In this document: in pieces, positions 23,579 through 35,849 of the stretch
Numbering within the stretch: the first letter of the stretch is position 1
How the letters are laid out: each line of letters begins with the position of its first letter
Source of the DNA: Phaseolus vulgaris
Lineage: Eukaryota > Streptophyta > Magnoliopsida > Fabales > Fabaceae
Direction of reading: 5' to 3'
Length of the DNA stretch: 64,000 bases
Assembly (NCBI RefSeq): GCF_000499845.2
Contig: NC_023749.2
Location: forward strand, 2,203,030 to 2,267,029
Made by a program: the position numbers and the translations under genes
The notes under the pieces: model-generated
Told to the model about the DNA's origin: nothing
The model's database searches: none
Seen by the model: the letters and a program-made list of their open reading frames with translations, nothing else

Positions 23579-26567
23579 TTTAAATGAAAAATTTAGAACT
23601 TTTGTGAAACTCATGCATATTGGTTGGTACATATATATGCACACACATGAAGAAACTTAACTTTACCGGACTTCAAATAATTTGTACGAATTTTGAAATT
23701 GAAACCCTATTTGACTTGGTATGCACCAAAAAAGTGGGACCCACTATCTTTTTTCAGCTATCTGACAAATAAGCTTCAATCATAATATGCATGTGATCGC
23801 ATTTAACGGATGCAATTTTATTATCATAAAATATCACCTTAAACAAAACCCTAAAACCATTCAATTAACTTTCGACTTAGAAATTATATTCCACAAATTT
23901 TAGGCTTATATTTCAAATCATCTTATACATTTCAAATAATTATATATTTATACTATACTAGATTTTTTTTTATCAGCAATAATAAATAAATAAATGGAAA
24001 CCACTTCAGGGGTGGTTCAACCCTTATACATAAAGAGCTAGAGTCTTACCAACTTTCAATCAAGGAACACCTTCTAATTTAAATAAAGAACAACCAAAAC
24101 AACTCAAGAAAGCATTAAACAACCATTCTCATACAATCTACTGAGTTCAAAACTCAGTTGGAGTACGTAAATGAATTACAACTTTTAGCTCCATAGATAA
24201 TGTTTTAAATAACATTCGTATTATGTATCTAAAAATATATTATTTTAAAAGAAAATAAAATTATTTGAAAAAAAATAATATATAATTACCTTATTTTTGA
24301 ATATTTTTATAGTAATTAATATGTTTAATTGTTAACCTTAAACTAACTATAAGGATTAGAAACTCTCTGAACCAAACGGAATAACGAAAGCTTACATTAC
24401 CCATAAATTCGGATAAACATTAAGTAGATATTTTCTGGTCGTTATTCATGGTAAAGTAGTAGGTAGGTAGGTAAGTTAAAGAGTACACAGTAATTAAAAA
24501 GAGTAAATATTGTAATAAAAAAAATAGACACCAAAAAAGGTATTGTTATTTTATTAATTTTATTAATTACAGTTAATGATTAGGAAAATAAATAAATAAC
24601 GATACCTGATTAATTTGTTTGTGAAGTCAATTGCAGAAGTCTTTCAGAGTGATTACAGAAAGAAACTGTTTGATTTGATTTTCCAAGGATTTGATTGTGA
24701 ATTCAAAAGCAACTACGCGTCCTGAACATTAATTTGGTTTTTTTCAAGTCACACAAACTTTCTCTTTAAAATAATATAAACAAAAATGTATGAAGAAAAA
24801 TGGAGAATGGTTTTTTTTTTTTATGGATATGATTTTGGGTTTGACTTGGAAGTCTTGTGCAAAGACGAAGATGCAAAAAATAGTCTCTCGATCACAAGTA
24901 AATGATGATGAGATGAATTTCATTGGAGTCAAACAGAAACACTATTTAATCCTTCTTCAAGCTTTTGTGCTAATACCTTTACCAAATCAAAGTCTTACAA
25001 ATTTGTTGTATCATAAAAAAGCAACTTCCCATGCTCTTTCCTCGAATTTTCTCCATTTTGTGCCTCTTTTGCCAGAAAAGATAGATGCAGGGCCCAGAAA
25101 ATGATTGAATAATAGGAAAAACAACATTGGTGTACAGTGCTTAAGTGAGTTAGTTAAGTACATGTTGTATATGTTAAAGAGAAATTGCAAGTGAAGCCAA
25201 AAGCATCTGCTACTTGTTTTAATACCAGAAGCATACCAGTACGAATTCGATTTCTCAATGGGAAAGGAAATTTCGTGGTCATCACTTCCAAAATCCATTC
25301 CCAATATTGTCTTTTCCCTCATCAAGTTATAACTTCTAATGGCTAACTAATTTGTCATCTACTTAAATTTTAATCAATTTAGATGCTTAAATTATCTAAT
25401 GTTTATGGTTGAATCATTTCTCATCATATTTATGAGTAATGAAGTAAAAATTATGATAATTGATAAATATTCAGATTAAAGTTATTAAAACTTAATACGA
25501 TCAGAATACGAAAATGAACGATTCCATATAAAAGATAACAGAAATCGATTATTAAGATATAACATTTTTAAAATTAAAAACCATTTTTTCTAAGTTAACT
25601 GGATGTTACTAAACTGTATATTTTAGTAGGAAGACATCTCTCTTGATTATAATAGATAAAATGTCATTGAAAATATAGTGAGAATTTAGATAATTAAATT
25701 TATAATGTATAAATAAATATAAATTTTATTTTATAATACCAAAAGTATTTTAAGAGGGTAATATAGTTACTTTTTATGTTATCTGTTTTTTTTAGTGTAA
25801 ATGTAGTATGCCATAGTTAAGATAATATAGGTTTTGTGGAACTAAATTCTTGGTTATACGAACATCCTTAAATACTTCACTCTAATAATTCTATCCTTTA
25901 AATATTTTACTCTAATAAATTTATTTCTTTTTCTGTTAGAAAAAGAAATAATTTTATAAGAATAAATTAGATTAAAAGTTTATTTACAAAATTGATTAAT
26001 TTTTTTTTAAATTGATGATTTTTTGCTTGAGGTTTTTTAACTTTTTATCTGGGTGCAGGAAGTAAATTTAGCAGTATCGTTGATTTTAGTTTACTTAATA
26101 TTTTGACCATTTTCCCTCTCAAATATTTTGAGTATTTTTTCTATTCAAAATAGGATACAAAATGATTTTAAAATTCATAGTTTTATTGAAATTTTAGTAA
26201 AATTTATATAAATTATATATAAAAGAAATCAAATATTTAGAATCAAACGATAAAAAAATTCAATTGAAATATTATGCTTTAAAGAAATAAATATTATTTA
26301 AATTTATGTTATAGGAATCGAATAAATTAATATTTATTTAAAATAATGTTTTAGAGTTATATTTTACTATTCTATTAATTTTATTTTGAAATACTCATGG
26401 ACATCTCAGGAGTGTTAAACTCACGGGTGATTATAATAGTGGATACCCACAAGTTGCAACTCACATGGATGACAAGCGCAAGATAGCTACGCTTTTTTTT
26501 TACCAAATTCATTTAATATTATTTATTATTTTACTATTTAAATATTATTTTACCAAATCTTCAAAGA

Positions 26568-26740
26568 AAGTTATTTATTTAAATAAGTCATTTTTGGAAT
26601 CACGATTTTAAAATAAAAAAATTATACTCCAAAATATAATTTGGAATTAATTAGAATCGTGTTTTAATCTGCATATCTTTGTTTTTTATTTAACTTTTTT
26701 AATGAAAATTGTGTTTAGTATAAAAAATTGTACACTATAA
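26568..26740. repeat. Direct repeat pair, left copy
   Basis: Blocks here (TATTTAAATAAGTCATTTTTGG, AATCACGATTTTAAAATAAA, ACTCCAAAATATAATTTGGA, GTGTTTAGTATAAAAAATTG) recur in order at 27005-27172 with point changes. The two copies lie about 435 bp apart in the same orientation. Confidence 0.55.
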
Positions 26741-27004
26741 ATATACATATATAACATAAGCTCTTACAGAAATAAAGTCACAAATAAAATTCTAATTAAT
26801 AACAAAAGATGGGTCTTTGTTGAAGCAAGAAATATGAATAACTGTATGCATTCTTGGTAATCTTTGTGAAAACAAGGATAGTTGTATATATATGCCATAA
26901 TAATATGGAATTAGTTATATATAATAGATGTTAGTTATGAATTAATTTATGCTAGTTATATTGTTTATACTATTTACTTAAATGGATAAATCTTAAAAAA
27001 AATG

Positions 27005-27172
27005 TTACTTATTTAAATAAATCGCTTTTGGGATCACGATTTAAAAAAAAATCTTACTCCAAAATACAATTTGGAGTTATTAGAAACTTTTATATTAAAT
27101 TCGTGTTTTAAAATACATTTTTAATTTGATTTTTAATAAAAATTGAGTTTAGTATAAAAAAAATTTATTGTA
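27005..27172. repeat. Direct repeat pair, right copy
   Basis: Right-hand partner of 26568-26740, with TTATTTAAATAAATCGCTTT, GATCACGATTTAAAAAAAAA, ACTCCAAAATACAATTTGGA and GAGTTTAGTATAAAAAAAAT. A terminal-repeat pair of a small element or a simple segmental duplication would both fit. Confidence 0.55.
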
Positions 27173-27545
27173 ATACCTTTACAAAACTATATACAATTTT
27201 AGGAAGAAAAGAAAATAAACTCTTCCAAATATTGATTTGTAGAAATTCCCTTTTAAAGTTTATGTAAATTCTTACTTTAACTTTTGCGTAAGTAAAATTA
27301 ATTTATAAAATAATTTTATTTATTTTTACTTTACTTCCTTAAAGCGTTTGTGGATAATTTGTACAAATATATTGCTTGAAGAAATGGTGTTCAATGCCAT
27401 TGAAACCAATGAGTTCATGGTTATATACACATGATAAAATGATCAAATAATCTATATTTTAATCTATTTTGAAAAATACATACTATATTAATTTTGATTT
27501 ATGTAACCACGGTATCAATTAATTTTATAATTATATAAAATTTGC

Positions 27546-27579
<34 letters not shown>

Positions 27580-27759
27580 CTTTTAATCTAAATTACTTTT
27601 TGAAAAGAAACATTATTGAATTGGAAGATATTGAATTATATAATATTTGACAAAGTTAAACAATAAAATTTGTTTCTCACATAAAATTACTAAGTGTTCT
27701 TACAGGGTTTTTAAAAATAAAAACTTTCATTTTTCTCAATTTGGCCTTTCGATTATTGG

Positions 27760-28170
27760 ATCAGTTGACTTTGACTATCTTTCAGTTATGTGGACTTGGA
27801 CTTGCTCTCAACTACTAGATTTGGGCTTCCTCTCAACTACTAAATTTGAGCTTACTCTCAGTTATCAAAACTCATTATCGGTTGGTTGTGTGTACCTAAA
27901 AGGTACTCCGATGATAAAGTCATAGTCAATTTGTTTAATTTATCTAAAAAAAACACTCTACTTACATATTAAATAGACCACCTATTTATAGTGCTCATTA
28001 TTAAACTTTATTAACTTAATTGAGTTTTTACTCTTTACACCTTACACTTACTAAATGTATTTATAGTAATTTAAACTTATTCATTAGATCCTAATACAAT
28101 GTTAATTTTATTTTATTATTTATTTATATTATTTTAATTTTATTCATTTTCTAACATATATACACTAAGA
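27760..28170 (-). repeat. LTR-like dispersed repeat, family H copy 2
   Basis: Partner of 11.24-11.72 kb, sharing GATGATAAAGTCATAGTCAA, ACCACCTATTTATAGTGC, ACTTACTAAATGTATT and TTAGATCCTAATACAATGTT in order. Near its left end is a short threefold repeat of CTCAACTACTA/CTCAGTTATC at 27807-27865. On the minus strand CATCGGAGTACCTTTTAGGTAC recalls the core of Ty3-type LTRs. Confidence 0.45.
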
Positions 28171-30603
28171 AATTTATAATTTTAATAAGTGAGAACTATT
28201 AATCTGTAAATATGAACATCCCCACCCACCCATACAGAAAATTCCCATTAATGGAATCTAAAAACATGTCGTTTTTCTTTTGGCCCATCACAGCTCAACA
28301 CCACTATTCAATCTAAAAATAAATTGAGAGGTACTTTCTTAAACCCATTTTCTATGATTTTTAGTTTATCAACGTTTTTAATTCATCAACATTAACTCTA
28401 ATTTTTATATCCTCCTTTTTCTATTTTTAACTTCTCTTCTCATTATTTACAATTTATCAGGATTTTTAATCAGTTGATTATGGTTTCTAATTTATGTAGA
28501 TTTCTAATTAGTTAAATGCTTAAAACTGTTTGTATAAATTAAATTGTATAAAATTATATTATTAAATAATGAATATTATATTTTAAACTTTAGAAAAATT
28601 ATATCAAATCAGTGAGTAAAAAAATATTTATTAAAGACAAAAGTTATATATTGTTTAGACGTTGAATAGTGTACATTAAGTAATTAAAACTGCAATGTAA
28701 ATAGTAAAAATTACATAAATATACTTTTTAAACTTAACCGAGATTTTAAAAATAGTCCATCATTATAACTCTTTTGTCATATTATCAACTTTTTGGTAAT
28801 TTTTTTTATCATATTCTCAACTTTTATTTAGCTGTGTTAGTAACTGTAATTATAGTTGCATCAATTATGACCATATATATATATATATATATATATAATA
28901 TTTTTAACTAATATACATATTTTTAACTGTCACTATAACTAATGGATAATTAATGACAAATTTTTATTAAATAATATTTAATTTTACACATTAAGAATTT
29001 TATCTTATTCATTCAATTATGAAATGGTAGATATGATATTTAAGACAAAAGTTTTATAAGACAATTTTTTTTACATGGTAGTGTAAAAACTATTTGGATT
29101 ATAATATACATATATAAAGAATATTAGTTTAAGAAATGAAAATAGATTTTTTGTAAAATATAGTTTTTTTATAAATGTTTACATTTAAAAACAAAATAAT
29201 TAATCAGAAATCATAATATATTAAAAGTTATGAGAAGAGATAACTAAAAATAAAATTATATATATATATATAATGTTTTTTAACTACAACTTACTCTTTC
29301 ATATAAAAAAGTGTGTTAACAGACTTTATTATTATGCATAAAATTGACAGCTAGCATGTATTTTCTCTCTCTCTTTTATGGTCCGTGTATAGTTTTATTA
29401 ATATACATTAAACTTTATTTATTTTTCTTAGTCCTTTCTGTCTTGCATTAATAATTTCAGACCAAATGGAATATTGAGTAATAAAATAATATTTTAGTGA
29501 CATAAATTATAAGTAAAAAAGGAAAAAGTTACAGTATTAAGGTTTGAGCCATGAGAATTTTATCTGATTCACCTCTAATTCAAATATTGTCTTAATATCA
29601 TTAAAAACTTATTCTAAGTTATGATAATATATTTTTATTTTGTTATTTTACGTATACACTCACTTAGTCATAAGAAAATTAAAACATATTTATCATAACT
29701 TTCGAGAAATTTTAATGCAAACAAACGATAAACACACTTTTGTTTGATCTGAAGCGATGAATGAGGCGCAAATTGAGCTAGCCAGCTAGGTGCATAATAA
29801 ATAGAAATTTAATAGCAGACCAAAATTACGATAATATTATATTCAAATTAATAATAATATATGAAGTATAATATCCAAATTTCTTCATTCCCTTTAAATT
29901 ATCAAAATTTACGAAGAAATTTATAATTCTTTTTATGTCACTTTCCATGACAACCTTGCTGCAACAAAACAACAGTTGACTGACTCATTGACTCCACCAC
30001 TAGAAAAAAAACCATCCATTTTGTCTGTATTTTCTAAGAAATAAACGAAAAAAATAATAAAGATTAAATGATAAATAATTAGTGATTTATGATTTATGAT
30101 TTGCTGTTAAAAGATATGGTTGATTTTAAAAATGCAGAAGAAAAATAATATAGTTCACATACGGTTTTAATTCAAGTTTTCAGATTAAAAAAAAACGATT
30201 AAGAAAGTATATCTTACTAATTTTATATTTATTTGTATATACTTTTATATATATATATATTATTTATTATTACTTTTTCTGAACTTTTCTTTAGATTTTA
30301 GTACTTATTTAGCAAGTATTTTTAATAGTTTTTTTTTAATTAACCGATAAATATTGCGTTAGAAAAAAATATGCTAATTTTGGTAACACTCTTCTTAGTG
30401 GTTAAAATATATACAGATTGAAATACTTATAGTAATCTCATTTATTTCGTTTTTTATTGTTCATAAAAAATATATATACAGTATTTATTCTCTCCAATTT
30501 GAAATTAACCGAATATACTCTTCTGATTAAATTATATATTTTATAGCATAAACATAATTAACTAATTACGTATAAATAAATATAAAATATTCAAACATAT
30601 GAA

Positions 30604-30635
<32 letters not shown>

Positions 30636-31228
30636 AACAAAATTAAAATAAATAATAGTAATAATCAACAATGATTTGGACAAAACAAGTTAAAGTAACC
30701 AGTTTTATACTTATTAGGTAAATTAATATAGTTTTAAAACACTAAATTTGAATACTAAATCATTTTATACAGTATACTCAATCACATATATAATAATATA
30801 TAGTTATAAATATACTTATCAATCACATTCTTATCTTTACGTAAGAATCTTAACACTTGAATACATCATAATCTGACTAATGATTTCATGATTTTTGAAA
30901 AAATTACTTAAGATTCTTATGAGTTGAATAAATCATAATTAGAATTGTAATTTCATTATTTTGAAAGATAAATGTTCAATATATCTCTCAATAAACTAAC
31001 ATAACATTATAATCTAAGCTATTGACTTAGATAACATAAGAAATCCGCTTAATGACTTTTTAAACATGCTAAGCGAAATTCGGCCAATGTCTATCTATAA
31101 TTACAATATTATAATCACCTACTAATTTCACCAAACTTAAAAAAAATTACATTTTTTTCTATACAATTCCATTAAATAAGATGCTATTTAATTATTTTTT
31201 TTAAAAAACTTTCGTTATCTCAAATTAC
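28171..31228. other. Intergenic, no gene seen; several (AT)n tracts
   Basis: Very AT-rich DNA with (AT)n tracts at 28873-28899 and 30609-30635. A patch at 29970-29998 holds two TTGACT motifs and a TGACTCAT motif, but there is no gene beside it. No supported frame. Confidence 0.4.
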
Positions 31229-31335
31229 TGTTGGATATTCCACATCGATTATATATTATAATATATATGGGTGCAAATCTCATCTTATAAATTAGTTTTA
31301 TGAAGTTGAGTTAGACTTAAAATTTACTTCTTATG
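31229..31335 (+). repeat. TRIM-type LTR fragment
   Basis: It begins TGTTGGATATTCCACATCGA and continues GGGTGCAAATCTCATCTTAT and AGTTGAGTTAGACTTAAAAT. This is the same word order as the TRIM LTR at 56.1 kb read on its minus strand (TGTTGGAAATCCCACATCGA, GTGGGTGTAAACCTCAACCT, GGGTTGAGTTAGGCTTAAAG). No primer-binding site follows, so it is a truncated or solo copy. Confidence 0.6.
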
Positions 31336-32111
31336 TTATGTTTGTGTTCGTTGAGAAAAAAATATGAAATATTGATGAGTTAATAATCAAAATCTAATGA
31401 TCAAATTTTTAATATTAAACCCATATTCAATCTTTCACACTTTCTTAATAAAATCCTCCATGCATGGCTAAAAGAGTAAGAAGTAGAAAACAACAACCAA
31501 ATAGGAAACACATTGAAAAAAAAATAAATCTCAAGAATAAGAAATCTATGGATGAAAGAAGGAAGAAGAGAAAATAAACGAAAGAATGATGATTTTGGTT
31601 ATTGTCTTGAACATGAGAAAGATAGGAAAATCTTCCAATCACATTTTGGATATTTCTTTCGTCACCTCCATTTCTTTCTTCCTGCACCCCATCCCTTAAA
31701 AACATCCAAATTACCCTTTACTATTTTTATTAAATATTTTTTTTAATTTTTAAATATGAAATCTAGAATCCAAAGACTTCTCAAATTGTATAATCCAAAA
31801 TAAATTTTTATATATTTTTTTTGAATTGCACAATCAATACAAATGTATTACGGATTGTAGAATGAAATAGATACTTTTAGAATTTGTAAAAGTATAGGGT
31901 ACAGAAAGAAATCATGGATTGTAGGAAGAAACTGCCTCAGTTTTTTAACTTATTTAATTTTCAGAAGAAACTAAACCCAATAAAGCCCACACTTGAGCTC
32001 AAAACCTTAATTACTATCTACACCCTCTATGAAACATATTACATAATCATAAACCTATCCTAATTTAAATTGTATTCCCACTTACAACTTTAAATCACAT
32101 ATACTTAATAT
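31336..32111. other. Intergenic, no gene seen
   Basis: AT-rich sequence. A less AT-rich patch at 31600-31710 is open on both strands but has no recognisable domain. Confidence 0.4.
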
Positions 32112-32516
32112 TGTTAGGTTAAGCATCAGATTCACACACATTCACTAAAATATCTGTTACAGAACTGCAGACAAAAGAAGAAGTAATTTTCTCATTAACT
32201 ATACATAATACAAGTATTTATAGGTTTTGTACTTAATACAGTTGCAACTACTTTGATTATTACAACAATTATCACAAATTATATACTTGTGTCCATAAAA
32301 ACAACCTTAATACACAAATATAAGCTCAACGGCTTACAACAACTATTAAAGAGTTAGTTACGTTAGTAACGAGATTGTTACCAGTTGTTGTTGGGAAAAA
32401 AGTACGAGAAAACATTTTGCCTCTAAAACAGCTCCATCTAATACTCAAGGAACTGCTCCAATCCCTCTTTATTTATTCGCCCTCAAGTGTTATAATTATC
32501 CTTATTTCACATAACA
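32112..32516 (-). mobile_element. Solo LTR of a Ty1/copia-type retrotransposon
   Basis: The segment is bounded by TGTTAGG on the left and ACATAACA on the right, the TGTTA...TAACA inverted ends common in copia LTRs. Read on the minus strand it has CTATAAATACTTGTA (TATA box, plus positions about 32210-32224) followed by a transcript-start-like region with TTCTTCTTTTGTCTGCAG. Length is 405 bp. There is no internal domain on either side and I see no matching target duplication, so one end may have shifted. The family is inferred from ends and layout only. Confidence 0.55.
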
Positions 32517-32710
32517 CTACCATAGAAAAAATTATTAAATAAAAATTAATTTTAGAAATCAAAATAATTAATCATTATATTAACTAAATTATTAATAATT
32601 TTATAAATTAAAAAATTATTGATATTTAAAATAATTTATATTATTAATAAAAATTTATAAAGTAGTTTTTAAATTTATATCTAGTTAAAAAAATTGTAGT
32701 TATTAACTAG
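32515..32710. mobile_element. CACTA-ended MITE, truncated copy
   Basis: It begins CACTACCATAGAAAAAATTA, a decayed family end, directly at the right edge of the copia-type solo LTR. Family words follow (TTAATTTTAGAAATCAAAAT, AATTAATCATTATATTAACT, TTATATCTAGTTAAAAAAAT). The right arm is absent. Confidence 0.5.
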
Positions 32711-34238
32711 TTATGTAACAGAAAAGATAAATAGAATATTGATTGATATTTATAGGATGTTTAAAATGATGAATGTTTATCTATAATTATTCATTTATTA
32801 ATTTATTCTACATTGTATTATATACTCTTACCTGATTAAAGATCATAGAAAAGATGTATAAAGTTGAAAGGAAATAGTTGTATGCATGTTTTCCATTGCC
32901 TTTTAATAGAATTGTATTATTGTATCTGTTGTTTTATCTTTATTATTTTTTTTATAAATTTGTTATTGAGATATAAGATAAAATTGATTTAATATGTCGA
33001 TAAATTCGTTATATATCATATTTACAAGTTTTTTTATACATGCATAAAAACATAAGCAGCCTGTTTGAATGTTGAGTCAACCAACTAGTTTATGATATGA
33101 CTTTAATAACTATATACCCATTTATAGTATTATTATTTTTTTCATACAGTATCACTAAATCAGCAACTACTTTATTTATTTATTTATTGTTGAAGATATA
33201 TTTAGAAAACATATAATATTTTTTTCTTGTATATTTAAAATATGTAATTCGAAATATAATATTTTTTGAAATTTAAAATATTTTTAAAAATATATAATTT
33301 AGAATGTACTAATGTATTTTATAAATTTTATTTTAGTATATATTTTCATATCTATAACGTACTTCTTAGGAAATAGATATATTTTGAAATTTATAATTTA
33401 GAAAACAAATTTCATATAATAAACTTGAAATTTTAATTTATATAGAATACATATTATCTACTATCCATTGTAAAATCTAGAATACAAATTTCAAATGGTA
33501 AATTTGAAATTTTAATTTATATGGAGTGCAGGTTTAAAAATGGGGTGGAGAATGCAATGGCCCAGACTAAAGTATTCTGAATATGGTACGGCCTGTTATT
33601 TGTACCCTTTTTTCCTCTTCACACTCCCATATTTTTGTTTCTTTAATATCTGTTCTACCCTTTTCTCTACAGTCCCTTTATACATTTTCGTTATTTTTTT
33701 TTGTTTCCCGCTGATTTAAGAAAAAAAATGCTTTGTACGAAATTCTACTATAAATATTAAAACAGAAAAAATGAAAGCCAGAAAAGAGAAAAAAAAATGT
33801 GAAATAAAAAGTGTTGTGATATAAACTGTTGAGGTATCCGCGGAATAATAAACCTCTGGATTTTATATCGAAAGCTTACCAGAACTTATTTTAGAAGAAA
33901 AAGACGAAAGTGAGTGAATTTGGAAGGTAACTTAGAAAAATTACGGTTTTTTCTGATTTTTGTTTCCAATTTTATACATGGATAGGTAGAATGGAAATTT
34001 CATGGCCTCTAAGAAGCAAGTTCATGAAATGCAGTATTAACACGCTTTTTCAGCCCCGAAACAAACAAGTCTTAGTTACTGGTCAAAGAACAATACCTCT
34101 GATGCTGATTCAAAAGGTTAGAATGCAATTCCTATATTCCAGAAACGGAGTGAAAAAGAAAAAAAGAATCATTATTATTGCATTTTTGCTGTCTGCAACT
34201 TACAAGAAGAAAGAAAAGAAATAAGAATGGTTTGGAAG
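32711..34238. other. Intergenic, no gene seen
   Basis: AT-rich DNA. At 33400-33530 there is a duplicated phrase (ACAAATTTCATATAATAAAC and ACAAATTTCAAATGGTAAAT, each followed by TTGAAATTTTAATTTATAT). The last 300 bp lie downstream of the expansin-like gene. Confidence 0.4.
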
Positions 34239-34244
34239 TTTATT
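34239..34244 (-). terminator. Probable poly(A) signal of the expansin-like A gene
   Basis: AATAAA on the minus strand, about 100 nt downstream of the stop codon of the expansin-like gene. The spacing fits a plant 3'UTR. A (TG)n run at 34303-34318 lies within that UTR. Confidence 0.45.
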
Positions 34245-34340
34245 GTGTACTCCATGATTTCTTAGTATGATAAGTTGGTGTGTGAGACTAGACTATATAG
34301 TATGTGTGTGTGTGTGTAGGTTATTGAGAGTTGCAATGAA

Positions 34341-35771
34341 TCATGACCAGATGGAATCATCACAAGGGGAACAACCCTCTTGTGCAATGTCTGTTATCTG
34401 AAGGCCAGAATCATATATGACACCATTTTTCCAATCAGAAGGTAGGACATTCTTTGCCCAAATCCACTTCCCATCATACCCTGCTGTTACCACTAACCGA
34501 AACTGCAATGCTCCTTTGGGTACCCTGTTTGTGTCCCACACTGCCCCGTTGTTTCTGCTCATGAAGCTCCAGTTTGAAGAATCAGCCTAATAACAATCAA
34601 TGTTGTAACCCACCAAGCCAACGTTAGCAAAGTTTCATTCAAAACAAAAAACAAAATACTATAATGTTTTCTGTCTGACAACACACCTGAGCCACATCAA
34701 CGGCTACTATCTCTGTTTGACCTCCTTGGTACAAAAATTTAATGGCTAAGTAATCAGGATTCTTGCTTGATTCTTCTACACGGACAGCCAAATTCTGATT
34801 TTGGTAGTTGCAGGGTACTCTGCTCCATTAAACACCCACCAAGAAAGAGTCAGAAAGCATTCTTTCTGATGCACTATAAATGTCTAATAGATTAAGATTA
34901 ACACAGGGTCATGAAATATTATTATGCAGATAAAAGGCATTAGACCGTTACTGTCATTAAAGTGGCACATGATTGAGGTAGGGATTCATAATATTAAAAG
35001 GGTTGGTCCACAATGATTGTTCTGTATAGGTGGTGGGTGGGCCGGTAGGTGGGGAGTGGGGTCAGGCCAAAACCAGTGGCAAAGCAAGGAAAAAGGAAAG
35101 GAAGAACCAAAGGAAAAGGATAAAACTTTATCCAAAACTGAAGTGATTTAAGCCTACCTCTTGTATTCAATGTCAACAATGCCAAGTTTCAATATTTCTC
35201 GGCCCTTTCCCTTCTGAGCCATGCCTGAGAAAGCTCTTTTGCTCAGCACAAAGTCAGTTTCATTGTTGTGACTAAGATCATCAGTCAATACCACTCTAGT
35301 ACCCTCTGTGCTGCAAAAACTCGGGTTCTTGCATCTTATCTGCAACAAAAGAAAAATGTCAAGTAATCATAAGAATAATTCACATCAATTTGGTGGTACA
35401 TGGTCCTTCTGATTTGCACACACACCTCAAAGCAAGCACCACAACCGGCTCCGTTTTTGAAGAGAGAGGCCACACCACCTGCAAGGTGTCCACCACTTAT
35501 GTCTAGTGCCAAAGAGCCATACCCACATGCCCCAGCTGGTTCATACACAAAATTCACATAATCAATTAGTAAGATCATTCTATTTGGCCTGCTTAGATAT
35601 GGAAATTGAAGCCATTTATGACAGTAATGAAATGATGAATGAATGAATGATGTTACTTGAAAGAACAGAAGCTCTGGAGTAAAAGGAAGCCTTGGATTGG
35701 TGCAGGCAGCGATCGCAAGCAGTGGCAGAAGAAGCAAGAAGGGAGAGGAAAAAGAGGAGAAAGAAAGCCAT
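34341..35771 (-). CDS. EXLA: Expansin-like A protein (five exons)
   Basis: Minus-strand exons are 35771-35657, 35535-35426, 35339-35158, 34819-34687 and 34586-34341. All introns are GT-AG and the phases are consistent; the spliced protein is 261 residues, the usual size of the family. A hydrophobic signal peptide (MAFFLLFFLSLLASSATA, 1-18) precedes CDRC. The double-psi beta-barrel domain has GACGYGS (40-46), GAGCGACFE, the RCKNP block and a Cys-rich pattern. The C-terminal cellulose-binding-like domain includes the NYLAIK-type block, YQGGQTEIVAVD, WSFMSR and ITDIAQEGC. Where loosening expansins have HFD, this protein has TDFVLS (103-108), as is normal for expansin-like A. It is secreted to the cell wall; biochemical activity of this subgroup is not established. 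The match in memory to Arabidopsis EXLA1-3 is close along the whole length. Which paralogue it is cannot be told. Confidence 0.95.
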
Positions 35772-35835
35772 GTGTGTTGGATGATGTTGAATTGTTTTGA
35801 GGATGAGTTTTGAGAAAGGAAGGAGAAGAAGCTAG

Positions 35836-35849
35836 GTATATATATATAC
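35836..35849 (-). promoter_or_regulatory. TATA box of the expansin-like A gene
   Basis: A TATATATATATA run lies 65-80 bp upstream of the start codon on the minus strand and should place transcription start about 40 bp upstream of the ATG. The exact functional position within the run cannot be told. Confidence 0.5.

Larger units (their letters stand above)
23579..27759. other. Intergenic; direct-repeat pair and (AT)n, no gene seen
   Basis: AT-rich DNA. Frames around 24.8-25.3 kb on both strands are open for about 100 codons but show no recognisable domain and overlap each other. It contains the direct repeats at 26568 and 27005 (listed separately) and an (AT)n tract at 27549-27579. No RNA gene is seen. 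Confidence 0.4.

Noticed and set aside
25011..25325. Minus-strand frame of about 104 codons overlapping a plus-strand frame of similar length
   Set aside because: No recognisable domain, no splice or promoter context, and both strands are open over part of the same DNA, so chance is more likely.
29970..29998. Cluster of TTGACT and TGACTCAT motifs
   Set aside because: Matches W-box and AP-1-like sites but there is no gene nearby; such short words occur by chance.
33991..34224. Plus-strand frame downstream of the expansin-like gene
   Set aside because: No domain, Lys-rich end from A-rich DNA, and it lies antisense to the 3' flank of the expansin-like gene.
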